A stretch of DNA of 64,000 nt from Sesamum alatum (Eukaryota; Streptophyta; Magnoliopsida; Lamiales; Pedaliaceae), in contig JACGWO010000007.1 of assembly GCA_034509735.1 (NCBI GenBank), positions 1,612,001 through 1,676,000 on the forward strand. Direction: 5' to 3'. The translations under genes and the position numbers were made by a program. The notes under the pieces were generated by a model. That model was not told the origin of the DNA, ran no database searches, and worked only from the letters and a program-made list of their open reading frames with translations. Below, piece after piece: positions 13,793 through 25,396 of this stretch (positions are counted from its first letter, which is position 1; each line of letters opens with the position of its first letter).

Positions 13793-16700
13793 ATGGGCAG
13801 AGTTGCTGTTGGATCCCGTGCAATTCCTACAGTTTTCGTATTCACAATCATCTCCATTGTGCTCTTTTCCGACAATGCCCGCTGCTTCTATCTCCCTGGC
13901 GTTGCCCCCCAAGACTTCGAAAAGGTTTAATGATTTTCTATGAATCTAAGTGTTTGTTTTTGTGATTTGGGTTTTCGTTTATGAGCATTCTTTTTTGTAA
14001 TAATCCCATGTGAAAAATCTTAAGTTGTAGCGTGTTTCTTGATCTGGGTTGGTTCTGTTCGAAGATCTGATCTTTCTGTCTGTTCCTCTTTGTGCTTGTA
14101 GGATTAGATTAGGTTAGCAATTCGAAATGGGTTGTTTCTTGAATGCGGTATTTAATTTGAGAACTTGATCATGGGAAACGTATAGTATGATCTTGATGCT
14201 TAGTGCTAGGGGAAAAAAAACCAAGAACGTTTTGATGGATAAAGTACATCATTGGATCTTATCCCTTCAGTGGAATTGCACTTATCGAGCTTAGTTTGAT
14301 TAGTAGGAACCGTTGTTGTGTGTTTCTGTGTTGTTGGATGATGCGACTTGCGACTTGATTGGTACCCCATTGTCCGCTCTGCTTCTTACGAGCCTCAAGG
14401 TTTTGTTCTGAAAAAGGGGCCTCACTAGGGGAGGAGGTCTTGGGGCTAATAAGCCACTCAAGCTACTCGTCTGCAATCAATGTGGGACGTTTGCCCACAT
14501 TATTGGATTTGGTGGTTTCTTGCAATTTGTGTAGATATCGTTGTATTGATCCTTGCCATTTGCTTAATTAAATTTCAGGACACAAGGCAAAAATGTAGAA
14601 TAGGAACATCAAAAAACACTTGGAAACATAATAAAGGAGCATATGGTTAATTTTCGCTTTACGTAGGCGTGCAATTAATGGACGTTCGGGGTTTGAAATT
14701 TTTAGTGTCGTCTAAAATGTTTACTTCACTTTTTGTTGTTTTGGTAATGTTCAGTTGAATTAAGAACTGTACTCGCGTTGATCCTCTCGTTCTTTTTCTT
14801 GTTTCTCCAGGGAGATCCGCTGAACGTGAAAGTGAACAAACTGACTTCTATAAAGACTCAGCTTCCTTACTCATACTATTCTATGCCTTTCTGTCGCCCA
14901 AACACTATAATTGACAGTACAGAAAATCTTGGAGAAGTGCTCCGTGGGGATCGCATTGAGAACTCCCCTTATGTGGTTCGTGTACTATCTTTGATGATAT
15001 ATTGTTTGTTCGACCTTCTGTCAGTCAATTGACCTATTTTTTTCGCATGGTTATGTTACAGTTTAGGATGAGGGAACCGCAAATGTGCAATGTTGTTTGT
15101 CGGCTTACATTTGATGCCAAAACTGCAAAAGATTTCAAGGAAAAAATTGAAGACGAATATCGTGTCAATATGTACGTCTATATTTTGCACTGAACTGATC
15201 ATTTTCTTACATCATGTTTCAATAGAGTCTAATTTGAAACCGTCCCTTAATAATTTTACATTCTGGAATGCAGGATCTTAGATAATCTTCCTTTGGTTGT
15301 CCCGATTCCAACAACAGCACAAGAAGGTCCTCCAATCTACCAGCTCGGTTTTCATATTGGCCTGAAAGGGCAATATGCCGGTGTAAGTTCACTAATTATG
15401 TCGACGTTTTAGCAATTTCTGAACAAGATTTCTGATCATTTTACTTTTGCAGAGCAAGGGTGAAAAGTTTTTTCTCCACAACCATTTGAGCTTCACAGTC
15501 AGGTTCCACAAGGATCAGCAAACCGATTCAGCAAGGATCGTAGGTTTTGAAGTCACACCATATAGGTCGGTTCTTTATATAGCGCATTGTGTTTAAGAAA
15601 TTGGAAAATTCCATTATTCGCCAAATCTTTTCATCGACTGATTTCCGACTGGACTCATCGTTTGTACTGCTTGCTTTAGTGTTAAGCATGAATACGAAGG
15701 AGAATGGAGCGAGAATACGCGCCTAACCACATGCGATCCGCATGCCAAGCGTTTAATTACGTCTTCAAACTCTCCCCTAGAGGTTGAAGATAAACAAGAA
15801 GTCATATTCACTTACGACGTTGAATTCCAGGTAAATCAGTTCACCTATATTGTCATCTTTGTCTCCTGGAGCCTAGCTTTTCGTTTTCTGTTCTTTGTAT
15901 GTTTTAATGCAAGTTATTTCTCGCTTTTGTTCAATGCCAATTTAGCGCCTGATTGTTTCTGTTTTCATTTCCAGTTTTCAGTATTTGAGATAGTAATTAA
16001 AGTGAAAACATGTTTGTTTATACATACTCATCGAAAAGGTTGTGAAATAAAGATATTGATTTCACAACGCTGTTCAATGTAAACACAATTTCATTAACAA
16101 ATCTAAACATATTCTCATTTCACACGAATACACAAACGGTGTTTTTGGAGAATCGATTCTTGATGATCCAATGTTTGTCTTGCAGGAGAGCCAGGTGAAG
16201 TGGGCATCAAGATGGGACACTTATCTTCTAATGGCTGATGATCAAATCCATTGGTTCTCCATAGTCAATTCTCTGATGATCGTTCTCTTCCTCTCCGGCA
16301 TGGTCGCGATGATAATGCTGCGGACACTTTACCGGGACATCTCCAAGTACAATGAACTCGAGACCCAAGAAGAAGCCCAGGAAGAAACCGGATGGAAACT
16401 AGTCCACGCCGATGTGTTCAGGCCACCAACCAACTCGGATTTGCTCTGTGTCTACGTCGGAACAGGCCTACAGTTCCTGTGCATGGTGGTAGTCACTATG
16501 ATCTTCGCCGTCCTCGGATTTCTTTCCCCTTCAAACAGAGGTGGTCTTATGACAGCCATGTTACTACTATGGGTATTCATGGGAGTTTTCGCCGGTTACG
16601 CCGCCGCCCGTCTCTACAAAATGTTCAAAGGAACGGAGTGGAAGAAAATCGCCCTCCGAACCTCGTTCGTCTTCCCGGCAACAATCTTCAGCGTCTTCTT

Positions 16701-17343
16701 CGTACTCAATGCTCTCATTTGGGGCCAGAAATCTTCCGGGGCCGTCCCGTTTGGAACAATGTTTGCTCTGGTCTTCTTATGGTTTGGAATTTCAGTTCCA
16801 CTCGTCTTCGTCGGGAGCTACGTCGGATTCAAGAAACCAGCAATGGAGGACCCTGTAAAAACCAACAAAATCCCACGACAGATCCCTCAACAAGCCTGGT
16901 ACATGAACCCGATCTTCTCAATCTTGGTCGGAGGCATACTCCCATTCGGCGCTGTTTTCATCGAGCTCTTCTTCATTCTAACATCAATCTGGCTGAACCA
17001 GTTCTACTACATCTTCGGGTTCCTCTTCATCGTCTTCATCATCCTCCTCATCACCTGTGCTGAAATAGCAATCGTGCTCTGCTATTTCCAGTTATGCAGT
17101 GAGGATTACCTCTGGTGGTGGAGATCATATTTGACATCTGGTTCTTCGGCACTCTACCTTTTCCTCTACGCAACTTTCTACTTCTTCACCAAACTCGACA
17201 TCACGAAGCCTGTTTCCGGCGCTCTGTACTTCGGGTACATGTTGATAGCTTCGTATGCGTTCTTCGTCCTGACGGGCACCATCGGATTCTACGCTTGCTT
17301 CTGGTTTACCAGGCTGATTTACTCTTCTGTCAAGATTGATTGA
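13793..17343 (+). CDS. Transmembrane 9 superfamily (TMN) protein, 7 exons
   Basis: This is a nonaspanin of Golgi/endosomal membranes, a family implicated in sorting transmembrane cargo. Exons 13793-13924, 14811-14975, 15062-15171, 15274-15382, 15453-15565, 15680-15830 and 16186-17343 join in frame to 645 residues, normal for the TMN7-10 group. A signal peptide covers about residues 1-31. The mature end begins [11 protein letters not shown], a family hallmark. A lumenal domain with CRP and C-x-V-x-C-like cysteines runs to about 275, followed by nine hydrophobic spans, all in the last exon. That exon holds [15 protein letters not shown] and [14 protein letters not shown], both family signatures. 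The C-terminus SVKID contains the K-x-D/E motif used for COPI binding and Golgi retention. The large last exon is typical. The gene is convergent with the small gene at 17654-17887. Confidence 0.95.
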
Positions 17344-17653
17344 CTGTTGTAGGAGAAGAGGGTTTTTCTTGTAGGAGAAAGCGGATCAAGAATTCATTCA
17401 AATTCAAATCAAAAGTTCATGTATACCCGCAAATTTTTTGAACTGAATTATTATGTTGATTAGTTGTAGACTTGTAGTAGTAGTAGTTCATTCTTGCCAT
17501 CTTTACGATGTTGATCTCATAATTCAAATTCGGGTGTTATTGTAATATCTAGAACATGAACAACAATAAGAACAACTTTGTTATTTGAACAACAGCATAT
17601 AAACTACATTTTTCACAAGATTACACGTAGTAATAACAAAATCCCTGCTATCC

Positions 17654-17887
17654 CTATTTGCGTTGGCGCGTTTCAGCCGGCTCAGCAGCACCGGCCGCCG
17701 CCGGGGCTCGAGGGACGTCGAGGTGTCTAGCTTCAGGCTTCCTCCTGCCGTACATGTACCAGAGGCCGCCGGCTACAGCGAGGCCGGCTGCCGCCATGGT
17801 GTAGGGGCTGTAAGGCATGCTCCAGTGCTGGCGGACGCCGGCGGAGGGATTCGGGCCTGCTGTCCTGTGGGCATCATTCCCTGCCAT
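17654..17887 (-). CDS. Small single-span membrane protein, 77 aa, function unknown
   Basis: I do not recognise this protein. It is a single-exon frame with an ATG and a clear plant-protein look. The N-terminus is polar (MAGNDAHRTAGPNPSAG), followed by an aromatic patch (RQHWSMPYSPYT), one hydrophobic span (about residues 31-46, AAAGLAVAGGLWYMYG), a basic stop-transfer RRK, and an Ala/Pro/Glu-rich tail ending RQRK. Such an architecture is common among tiny organelle or ER membrane proteins. Third codon positions are far more GC-rich than the surroundings, which argues for a real gene. It is convergent with the TMN gene about 310 bp away. A cDNA match would settle it. Confidence 0.65.
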   Translation of the reverse strand: MAGNDAHRTAGPNPSAGVRQHWSMPYSPYTMAAAGLAVAGGLWYMYGRRKPEARHLDVPRAPAAAGAAEPAETRQRK

Positions 17888-18441
17888 TTTCTTGAATTTT
17901 TGTCCTGTGTTTGATTTCAGGGTTAGCGAGGATTATATGAGTGATGGTTGTGGAGGTGCATGGGACTTAAAACGTGTCGTTTTGGTGGATGGATTGTTTG
18001 TTACACGTGTTGGTTTGGGTTGACGAGACAACTTTCTCTTCTTGTTCATATCTCTTCCAATTTCTTCATTTTTAAGAGCTAAAAAGGAAAATAAAGAAGA
18101 ATCTAGTTGAAGGGAAATTTTACTTCAATTCGATCGAATACGAACCAATCATATTATAAATAAAATATAATTATAAATAAAATATAATTATTGTGTGATT
18201 GATTTATAATTTAAGAAAAAAATCAATTATATAGTAAATATTTTACACTTACTCTATAATTAGTTTGATTCGACTATTTGCTTAAGTAACGATCGAAATC
18301 ACTCTAGCTCGATCTCCCTTTAAAGTAAAATTTTCGCTAGGGTTGAATGTAGAAATATGTTAATAATCTTACACCTAGACCCCCTATGAGAATGAGGTTG
18401 AATGAGGTTCAAATATGGAATTTGTAAGATCTAAAAGTAAA

Positions 18442-18915
18442 GGGTTAATTACACTTAGACCTTTATAAGAATGCAAAATTACACTTTTTTTCAATTTTTT
18501 TTTGAATACTTATACCCTTTCTGAAAATTCTTTGTTTACACTTGAGCTCCTTTTATTAAGATTTGGACGAAAAATACTAATGTTAGCAAAAAAAAGTTAC
18601 ATAAATTTTCAACTCTCATTTAGCATTCTCATGTAATAATTATGCACTTATAAAGGAAAAATTAAATAATATTAACTTCACTCCATATATATATATTACA
18701 TTTATCTTCTCATAAGTAGCAAAATATACATGAGACTATTAATTGATTGGCAAAATTAAAAACTTATTTATTTTTTTTGCTAACTTAAACAATTTTCGTC
18801 AAACTCCAATGGAAAAAGGTTAGGTGTAAACGAAGAATTCTCAGAGGATGTAAGTGTAATTTTAGGGAAAAGTATAATTTTGCATTTTCAGATGGGGTCC
18901 AAGTGTACTTAACCC
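18442..18915. mobile_element. Foldback MITE, 9 bp TSD AAAAGTAAA
   Basis: The 474 bp element has ends GGGTTAATTACACTTAGACC and, in reverse, GGGTTAAGTACACTTGGACC, with further pairing (ATGCAAAATTA-CACTTTT) inside. Exact 9 bp repeats AAAAGTAAA lie at 18433-18441 and 18916-18924. It is non-coding and belongs to the GGGTTAA-start MULE-MITE group of this window. Confidence 0.85.
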
Positions 18916-19643
18916 AAAAGTAAAATATTAAAATTTTATAAATTCATTTGAAAAGATAAAAAAGAAATTCTTAATTTATTTTTTGAACTTAATATAAGCT
19001 TTTTGAATTTCTATTTTATAAATTTTAGAGATAATTATATTTACATCCTCTGACTATAATTTATTTACAGAAATCACCTCTACTTTATAAATAATTACAG
19101 AATTTATATATGACAGTCAAAAAACAAAAATGATTTATGAGGCTAGCATTGTTAGAGGTATATGCATATTTTTCAAAAAATAAAAATAATTTATGTAAAT
19201 GATGTGATATGTGTGGTAATTGCATATGAAATTATCCGAAAGACAAAAATAACTTATATAAACACACCATAAATCTCAGGAGATGTAAACGTAATACATC
19301 CAAACACTTTAATTTTCTATTATTAAGACATGTATGGATTTTAAAAAGTTGTTCTTTTGAACTTAACCTTAAATAGAGGGGCTTAAAGACATAAAAACTA
19401 AGCGGAAATGTATAGAAAAAACCTGTAAAGCTTAAAAAAAAGTTGCAAGCTTGATGCCAAACTAACTCTTGAGAAACATGTTTACAATGGCAGCAATAGT
19501 TCAAAACAATAATATATTTCTTTCAGACATTGAAGGTACAAGTGAAACCTTAATCAAAGGGTTAGAATCCGAATATATTATGACTAATCCAAAGATCGCA
19601 TACAAAATTGAAGCCATGCATCTCAGTTGATGATCATCAGCAA

Positions 19644-22600
19644 TCACTTGAGTCCTTCGCTTAAACCTGGCGGCATTCCTAAGCTCTGAGCAAGATTGCT
19701 CATTCTTTCTTTCATGGCCTGCACGCTCAACACGACACTATCAATAACGAATGCTCGAGACATGAATCTGGAAACGAACGATACCTTAGGAGGTCATGGG
19801 ATCTTGAGTTTCAGACAATTGATGACCCTTTATTGTAATTGTCATGAAACTTGAAATCTTGGACCTCGTAAAAGTGAACCGTGATTGTCTTACCTCAACA
19901 CTCTTCTTGTGTGCGTCCTTGTAGGCCTCCGTCACCAGAAGAGAGAGTTTCTGGAAGATGAAACATTCTCAATAACTCCATAAAAACGGGAAAAAACTAT
20001 AGTATTACGAGAATTCTACGGAGTATGATAACGATTTAACCAACTTACTTCAGGTCCCAACTCCATAGCAGCCTCAGTTATTTCAATGCGCACAGGTTGT
20101 TGATTCCCAGAGAGTGTCGCCTAGAAAAAGATTCATCAATCCATTTAAGAAGATGCACGACTTTGCTGTGAAATTCTTATACTAGTATTTTAACTGTGTA
20201 AAGCTTTAGGCAAAACTGCAAAATTAGTTCCACAATTTAGGTTCATTTCAAACTTGACCCCACGCTTTACGAGATTTTCAGTTTGACCTCAGTTTAACTT
20301 TCACGTTGGTTCCCTCGTTTCTTAGTTTTGGGGTTCTTTTTGCAACGTTTTGGCCTCCTTTTGCAACTTTTAACGGAACACGGGGTTAAATTTAGAATCC
20401 CGTAAAATGTGGAGTCACATTTGAAATAGCCCTAAACTGTGGGAGTAGTTTTGCAATTTTGCCTAAAGCTTTATCAGTAGGTGTGCATAAATGCACTTTG
20501 TCCTCAGTACCAACATTGGAGCATATTGTAATATTTATTCCGTGGTAGCTGCACAACTATTATGTAGAAATATCACTAAGGCTGAAAGCATCTTCCAAAT
20601 TGACACATTAGAGGTACTTAATGAAAATGAGCTCGAATTTTACCTTTATTAGCTCATCTTCACAATAACCATCAAATTCAGCTCTGCAATTTCAGCAGGT
20701 ATTTGTATTGGAGACAGAATATTTTAAATCCGTAAAAGATAAAAATAAAAATGAAAATAAGTTCCAGAAATGGCACTTACGCAGCGAGTTCTTTTTGCAC
20801 TCGTACTGCCTCAACTTGGACAACCATCTGCGCCTTTTTCACAGTCTCGTATAAATTTTGCATGTTTCCTAATATTCCTGCCTATATCAAGCAAAATCAT
20901 ACAGTTTAGAGCACATCAATACGAAATGATGAGAGTTGAACTGGTAAAAATAAGCATGCACACAGACAAAAACAAGAAAAAAGATGCAGACCAAACAAAA
21001 ACTGTGATACGTTCATTTGAAAAGTGTACAGATGATATGCCAACTGGACATTTGGAAGCTACTATTGGAGATCAATGTTTTTGGATAAAAAATTGTTTTA
21101 TCATTTCGATGCATATGAAACCTTAAAGAACATTCCATATATTTCCAAAGTAGACAGCCCTCGTTTCCACAAAGTTCGGAAGACATAAGTATGATTCTAT
21201 AGGTAGACTTTTCATGTTTCTGTTGTAGTAGATTGTTGCCAATTCTGTAGTGAGCCAAAGATAGCAAAATTATTGAGGGAATTGCATTCAACTAGAAAAA
21301 CTCCTCTTAATATAAATGAAAATTTGTTCACATGCTGGAACCTCTTATCTAGACTAACAGCTAAGGTCGAGCCATCTTATTTGACAAGTTATCCATTTAC
21401 AGGCAGTGAATTGCCCTTGCATCAAGAGCACAACTGATAGTCCAACTAGGTTCATTTTGTGGCCAACAGCTTTATAGACGCATGATGATGAAATTATGTC
21501 AAAACTGTCCAGTCTAGAATGCTGGATGTGAATTATTGACAAAAAGGGTTTCACAAAGATCTAAAAAGAGGTCAATGAGCAAAATGATGGCCGACAAGTG
21601 TCAAACATATTCAAAGAAAACACACCCAAAAAATGGAAGTAAAAAACTAACATAGAAGGTCATTTCTAAAAAACAAAAACTTATTTATCCAACTGCTTAC
21701 TAGACCAATTGAGAACACATGAAATACCTTTGAAGAACCATCATCACCCTTATCATTGCTATCTTTCTTTCCGCCAAATAACGCATGCACACGAAGAGAT
21801 CTTCTAACCCTCCCCATTCGATTTCCTTGCCACGACAAATTTGGGATTCCAACAAGATTTGCATTCTGAGGTATCTTGCCTGAAATGCAATAAAGAATAT
21901 ACAAACAGTTACTTGCAAGAATAGCAAAATATGATAGTAGAACTTGGAGAGCTTCTTAATATACTTCAAGGTCGAAACAACTTTAATACCACATCGTTAA
22001 TGGAAAATAAGGTTAACATCAATTCTAACACAAACCTTGCAAAAAGAGCAGATGTCAGGAGATTGGACCTTTAGTAATCAAAGCAAGGTTAAATATGTAC
22101 CCAGTTTGGACAGCCTAGCAAATCTTTCTTCCGCCCCCAATCCTATTTATACTATAAGCATCCAATTTCTCATCTTTACAATATATACCAATAGACCAAA
22201 CTAAACATTATAAAATACCTCAGCTGTTTACCAACAAGCTCCAGGACCCTTACCTTAAAAAATCCATAGGACCAAGGAATCCTTTTCTGTAAAACAGCTT
22301 TGCAACGGCACTTTTTCGCAAAAGCTAACTTGAGATCAAGATTTTCAAAAACGGCCCCAATTTACTCACCAGAATCTTATTTGGCCACTCACAAAACCTT
22401 TGGCTAGGCTTTTTGTGTCTTTACATCCATCTTAGTTATTTTGTCCAGCTTCCTAACACTTGACTTCATACTGAACATTTACTCTTAAGTTTCTTACGGC
22501 TTCAACTTTGTACCTATCTCTAAAGGGGTATAAATAACTGAAACACCAAAGACAAATAGGTGGAGACAAAGAATCCAACTTCAATAAATTTCATCACCGT

Positions 22601-22954
22601 AGCATCCTATTCTCCGAAAATGGTTGCCCACAAATAAACACAGATTCCCAAATTGCCCGCATATCCTGACTGCATCAAAATTACTAGAATTTCCATTTTT
22701 AACTAAAGTCAAAGATTTCAAGAAACATCCACTCAAGAACGCCCAGTAGTTAAAAAAGAAAAAATCCTTTCTTGCGACCTTGAACTCAACAAGAATCCCA
22801 GTCTTACAAATGCCGATTGTCGAAACCATCTATTCAAATACTTAAACACACACTCACAGAGAGCGAGAGAGAGCGAGAGAACGAACTTACAAGAAGAGAA
22901 AGACGACGAAGAGGGGAATTGAGCTGCTAGAGCTGCGCTCGGAGACATCGCCAT
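19644..22954 (-). CDS. STIC2: Chloroplast nucleoid-associated YbaB/EbfC family protein (STIC2-like), 7 exons
   Basis: Exons 22891-22954, 21728-21879, 20781-20881, 20644-20683, 20049-20120, 19894-19950 and 19644-19718 join in frame to 186 residues. Residues 1 to about 55 are Ser/Ala-rich, then basic (RVRRSLRVHA), as in a chloroplast transit peptide. The YbaB domain follows: a first helix (GILGNMQNLYETVKKAQ, QVEAVRVQKELA), a beta part with AEFDGYCEDELIK and SGNQQPVRIEITEAAM, and a last helix EAYKDAHKKSVEAMKERM. The C-terminus LAQSLGMPPGLSEGLK matches the plant At2g24020/STIC2 type as I recall it. In Arabidopsis STIC2 acts with the cpSRP54/ALB3 route of thylakoid membrane protein biogenesis. That role is known for the family and inferred here. 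Intron 4 carries a MITE (20209-20463). The first intron is about 1 kb. The gene looks intact. Confidence 0.92.
20209..20463. mobile_element. Foldback MITE inside an intron of the STIC2-like gene
   Basis: The 255 bp hairpin has ends GGCAAAACTGCAAAATTAG and, in reverse, GGCAAAATTGCAAAACTAC. Exact 10 bp repeats TAAAGCTTTA, themselves palindromic, lie at 20199-20208 and 20464-20473. It sits between exons 4 and 5, so splicing presumably removes it. Confidence 0.85.
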
Positions 22955-23235
22955 TTCTTAATGTTATCTGATACTGAACAAGTATTCAAGATTTCTACTT
23001 CGGAAATTGATTTCAAGGGTTGGGACCTCTGTTTATTGCAATTTTCCTGATGAAAAATCCTAGTTTTAGGTAAATATCGCAAATCGCAGAAGATGGGCTC
23101 CGCTCATCAGTTGGACGCCCCTGTTAGATTTTTGTAACTTTTAGCCCCAATTGGATTGGCAACTACAAAATTCGGATATTTCAGATTGACCCCTGAACTT
23201 TATTTTTCTTCCTTTTTGTTCCTAATTAATAATAA

Positions 23236-23665
23236 GGGTGAATTACAATGACATCTCTTAAGTTTTGATATAATTACGAATACCGCTCGTTATTTTAAAA
23301 ATTACAAATATTCCTGAGGTTTGTTAATTTAACCAAGGGTCTGAAATGGTCCATTTTGCCCTTGATTTTTTTTAAATTGTAGAAAAATCAGCCGAGTCAA
23401 ATTATATTATTGTTCCTCTGTGTATAAAATGTAAAAAATCTCTTCCTGTGCATTTTTGTTTAAAAAAATTTGGAAAATTTTAAAAAATAATTCAATTTGC
23501 GTAAGGGCATTTTGATCAGTTCACCCGTAAAAATGGATGAAAATGAGTTATTTGTGAGACAGTTACAGAATGGGGGGGGGGAGGAGGGGGTATTTGTAAT
23601 TTTTAAACAATAAGGGGGTATCCATAATTATATCAAAGTTCAGAGAAAGTTATTGTAATTCACCA
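23236..23665. mobile_element. Foldback MITE, 9 bp TSD TAATAATAA
   Basis: The left end reads GGGTGAATTACAATGAC and the right end in reverse GGTGAATTACAATAAC, and pairing continues through GATATAATTA. TAATAATAA repeats lie at 23227-23235 and 23666-23674. The core has a run of nine or more G. The motif AACAATAAGGGGGTAT recurs near 41718-41735 in another degraded copy. Confidence 0.75.
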
Positions 23666-23748
23666 TAATAATAAAAGTAGTTTATTAATGGGATCTTGTA
23701 AATAATATTCGGAATAGTATCAGTAATTAAATAGCTAATGGATCCGAC

Positions 23749-23975
23749 CAATGAACTCTTAGCCTAGTGGTTAAGGCTGAGATCCCAATGTGTGGGAGGT
23801 TGTCTACCATAAGAGTAGGTATTGTTTGGATGTAATTTATTTAATATTATTAATTAGTATATGATTATTATAATTGTTTTTGTTAGATTGACACTCAATG
23901 AGAATAATTGTAATTAATTTATTTTAGATAATAATAGCCCATAGCTTTCACTTAAAAAAAAAAAAAAAAAGAAAA
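23749..23975 (+). mobile_element. tRNA-derived SINE with 16 bp target duplication
   Basis: The 227 bp unit begins with a pol III A-box-like stretch (TAGCCTAGTGGTTAAGG) and ends in an A-rich tail (23954-23975). It is bounded by the exact direct repeat AGCTAATGGATCCGAC at 23733-23748 and 23976-23991. Poly(A) and a long target duplication are hallmarks of LINE-mobilised SINEs. The B box is degenerate. Confidence 0.88.
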
Positions 23976-24642
23976 AGCTAATGGATCCGACGAATTGTTA
24001 ATACAAGGAATGAACAAATACAATTGTATTTCCAAGATTGAATTTTCTATTACAAATCATGTTTCATTTGCTATTCCAAAGATTTTATATATTTGTCGTG
24101 CATACGTTAATTGAAATATAAGGTATTATATGATTTAAAAGGTCCGCATATACCCACGGTACATAAACTATTTATCATCCTATATATGCAAACAACATGA
24201 AATAGGACGTGTTAGTTTGGGCGGAATATGATACCCGAAATAAAAATGCAAGGAATTTGATTGCTAGAATTTGATTCCCTTTCAAATATTTGAATAAAAA
24301 TAAGGTATTTAATCGGAAAATTAATCAAAATTCATAAGAAATATTTGGGATGTCACATATGACAACAAATGAAATCATATATATAGATAAGTTTACAAAA
24401 ATATACGTGATGGGGATAATGTCCAAAAATAGGTAATGTGAAGAATAATAATGTCCAAAAATATTTTTATTTGTAGATTTCCAACGGATTGGAAAACAAT
24501 TACCATCATACTATCAAGATTTTAAATTCTCGAATTTTCTTTACATATTTTCAAATTTTGGAATTATGTTTCATTTCCCGAATTTAAAATTATCTAATCA
24601 AAAGTATGACTATGGTTTTGAGATTGTCATCAATATTTTGTA

Positions 24643-24868
24643 GGGTAAATTATGTCAACACCCTCTGGTATTAGATCTAATTATATAAATATTTTTTTTT
24701 TTCAAAATTAGAAATGTGTTTGTTAAAATTGTAGTTGTAATTACAATTATACCCTCTACTTAGGATAAAATTTTACAAGTACCAATTATGAGGTAAATTA
24801 CATTGACATTTTTTGGGAGTGTATTTGTGTAATTAAATATGATATCAGGGGTACCAATATAATTTACC
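24643..24868. mobile_element. Small foldback MITE
   Basis: The ends GGGTAAATTATGTCAACACC and, in reverse, AGGTAAATTATATTGGTACC form an inverted repeat of about 60 bp. Flanks ATTTTGTA and ATTTTATA are a plausible diverged duplication. Borders are approximate. Confidence 0.55.
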
Positions 24869-25038
24869 TCATTTTATACTATATTTGGAGTCTTCGATCT
24901 CTTATGAAAACTGTAGCTAATAGACTAAAATCGTGGACATATCTTTAGCTAATAGATGCACGTATGGAAGCGTCAATTACTGCCTTGCACTTTTTCACTA
25001 CGGATGTGCTTCCGAAACTAAAAGCGTTGTTTCCTTTT

Positions 25039-25040
<2 letters not shown>

Positions 25041-25082
<42 letters not shown>
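25041..25082. repeat. T homopolymer, about 42 bases
   Basis: An uninterrupted T run. Its length should be treated as uncertain, because such runs are poorly measured. Confidence 0.8.
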
Positions 25083-25085
<3 letters not shown>

Positions 25086-25396
25086 ATGATAGTGTTTTTT
25101 TCTTCTTTGGATTTGGTTGGGGAAGAACCCACCTTAAAATAGATCTCTAAAATAGTGCTTCAAAACATTTGGGCCTTACAGGCTAATAGTAAAAGGATGT
25201 TTGGGTGAACTCACGTAGCTTTTCACAACCCCTTAAAAGATGCTTGATAGTTTATAAATGTTAAAAATTGTTTGTAAAATTTACAGAAATGGAGATTCAA
25301 ATAAGAAGTTAGAAGCTTATAAACTTTTTTTAAAAAAGTAAATAATTCCTGAATTATTTTTAAATTATTACAAACTCTTTTTTTGTTTATTTATTT

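Noticed and set aside
16392..17339. Overlapping plus-strand frames of 223 and 74 residues
   Set aside because: They are other-frame shadows of the large last exon of the TMN gene.
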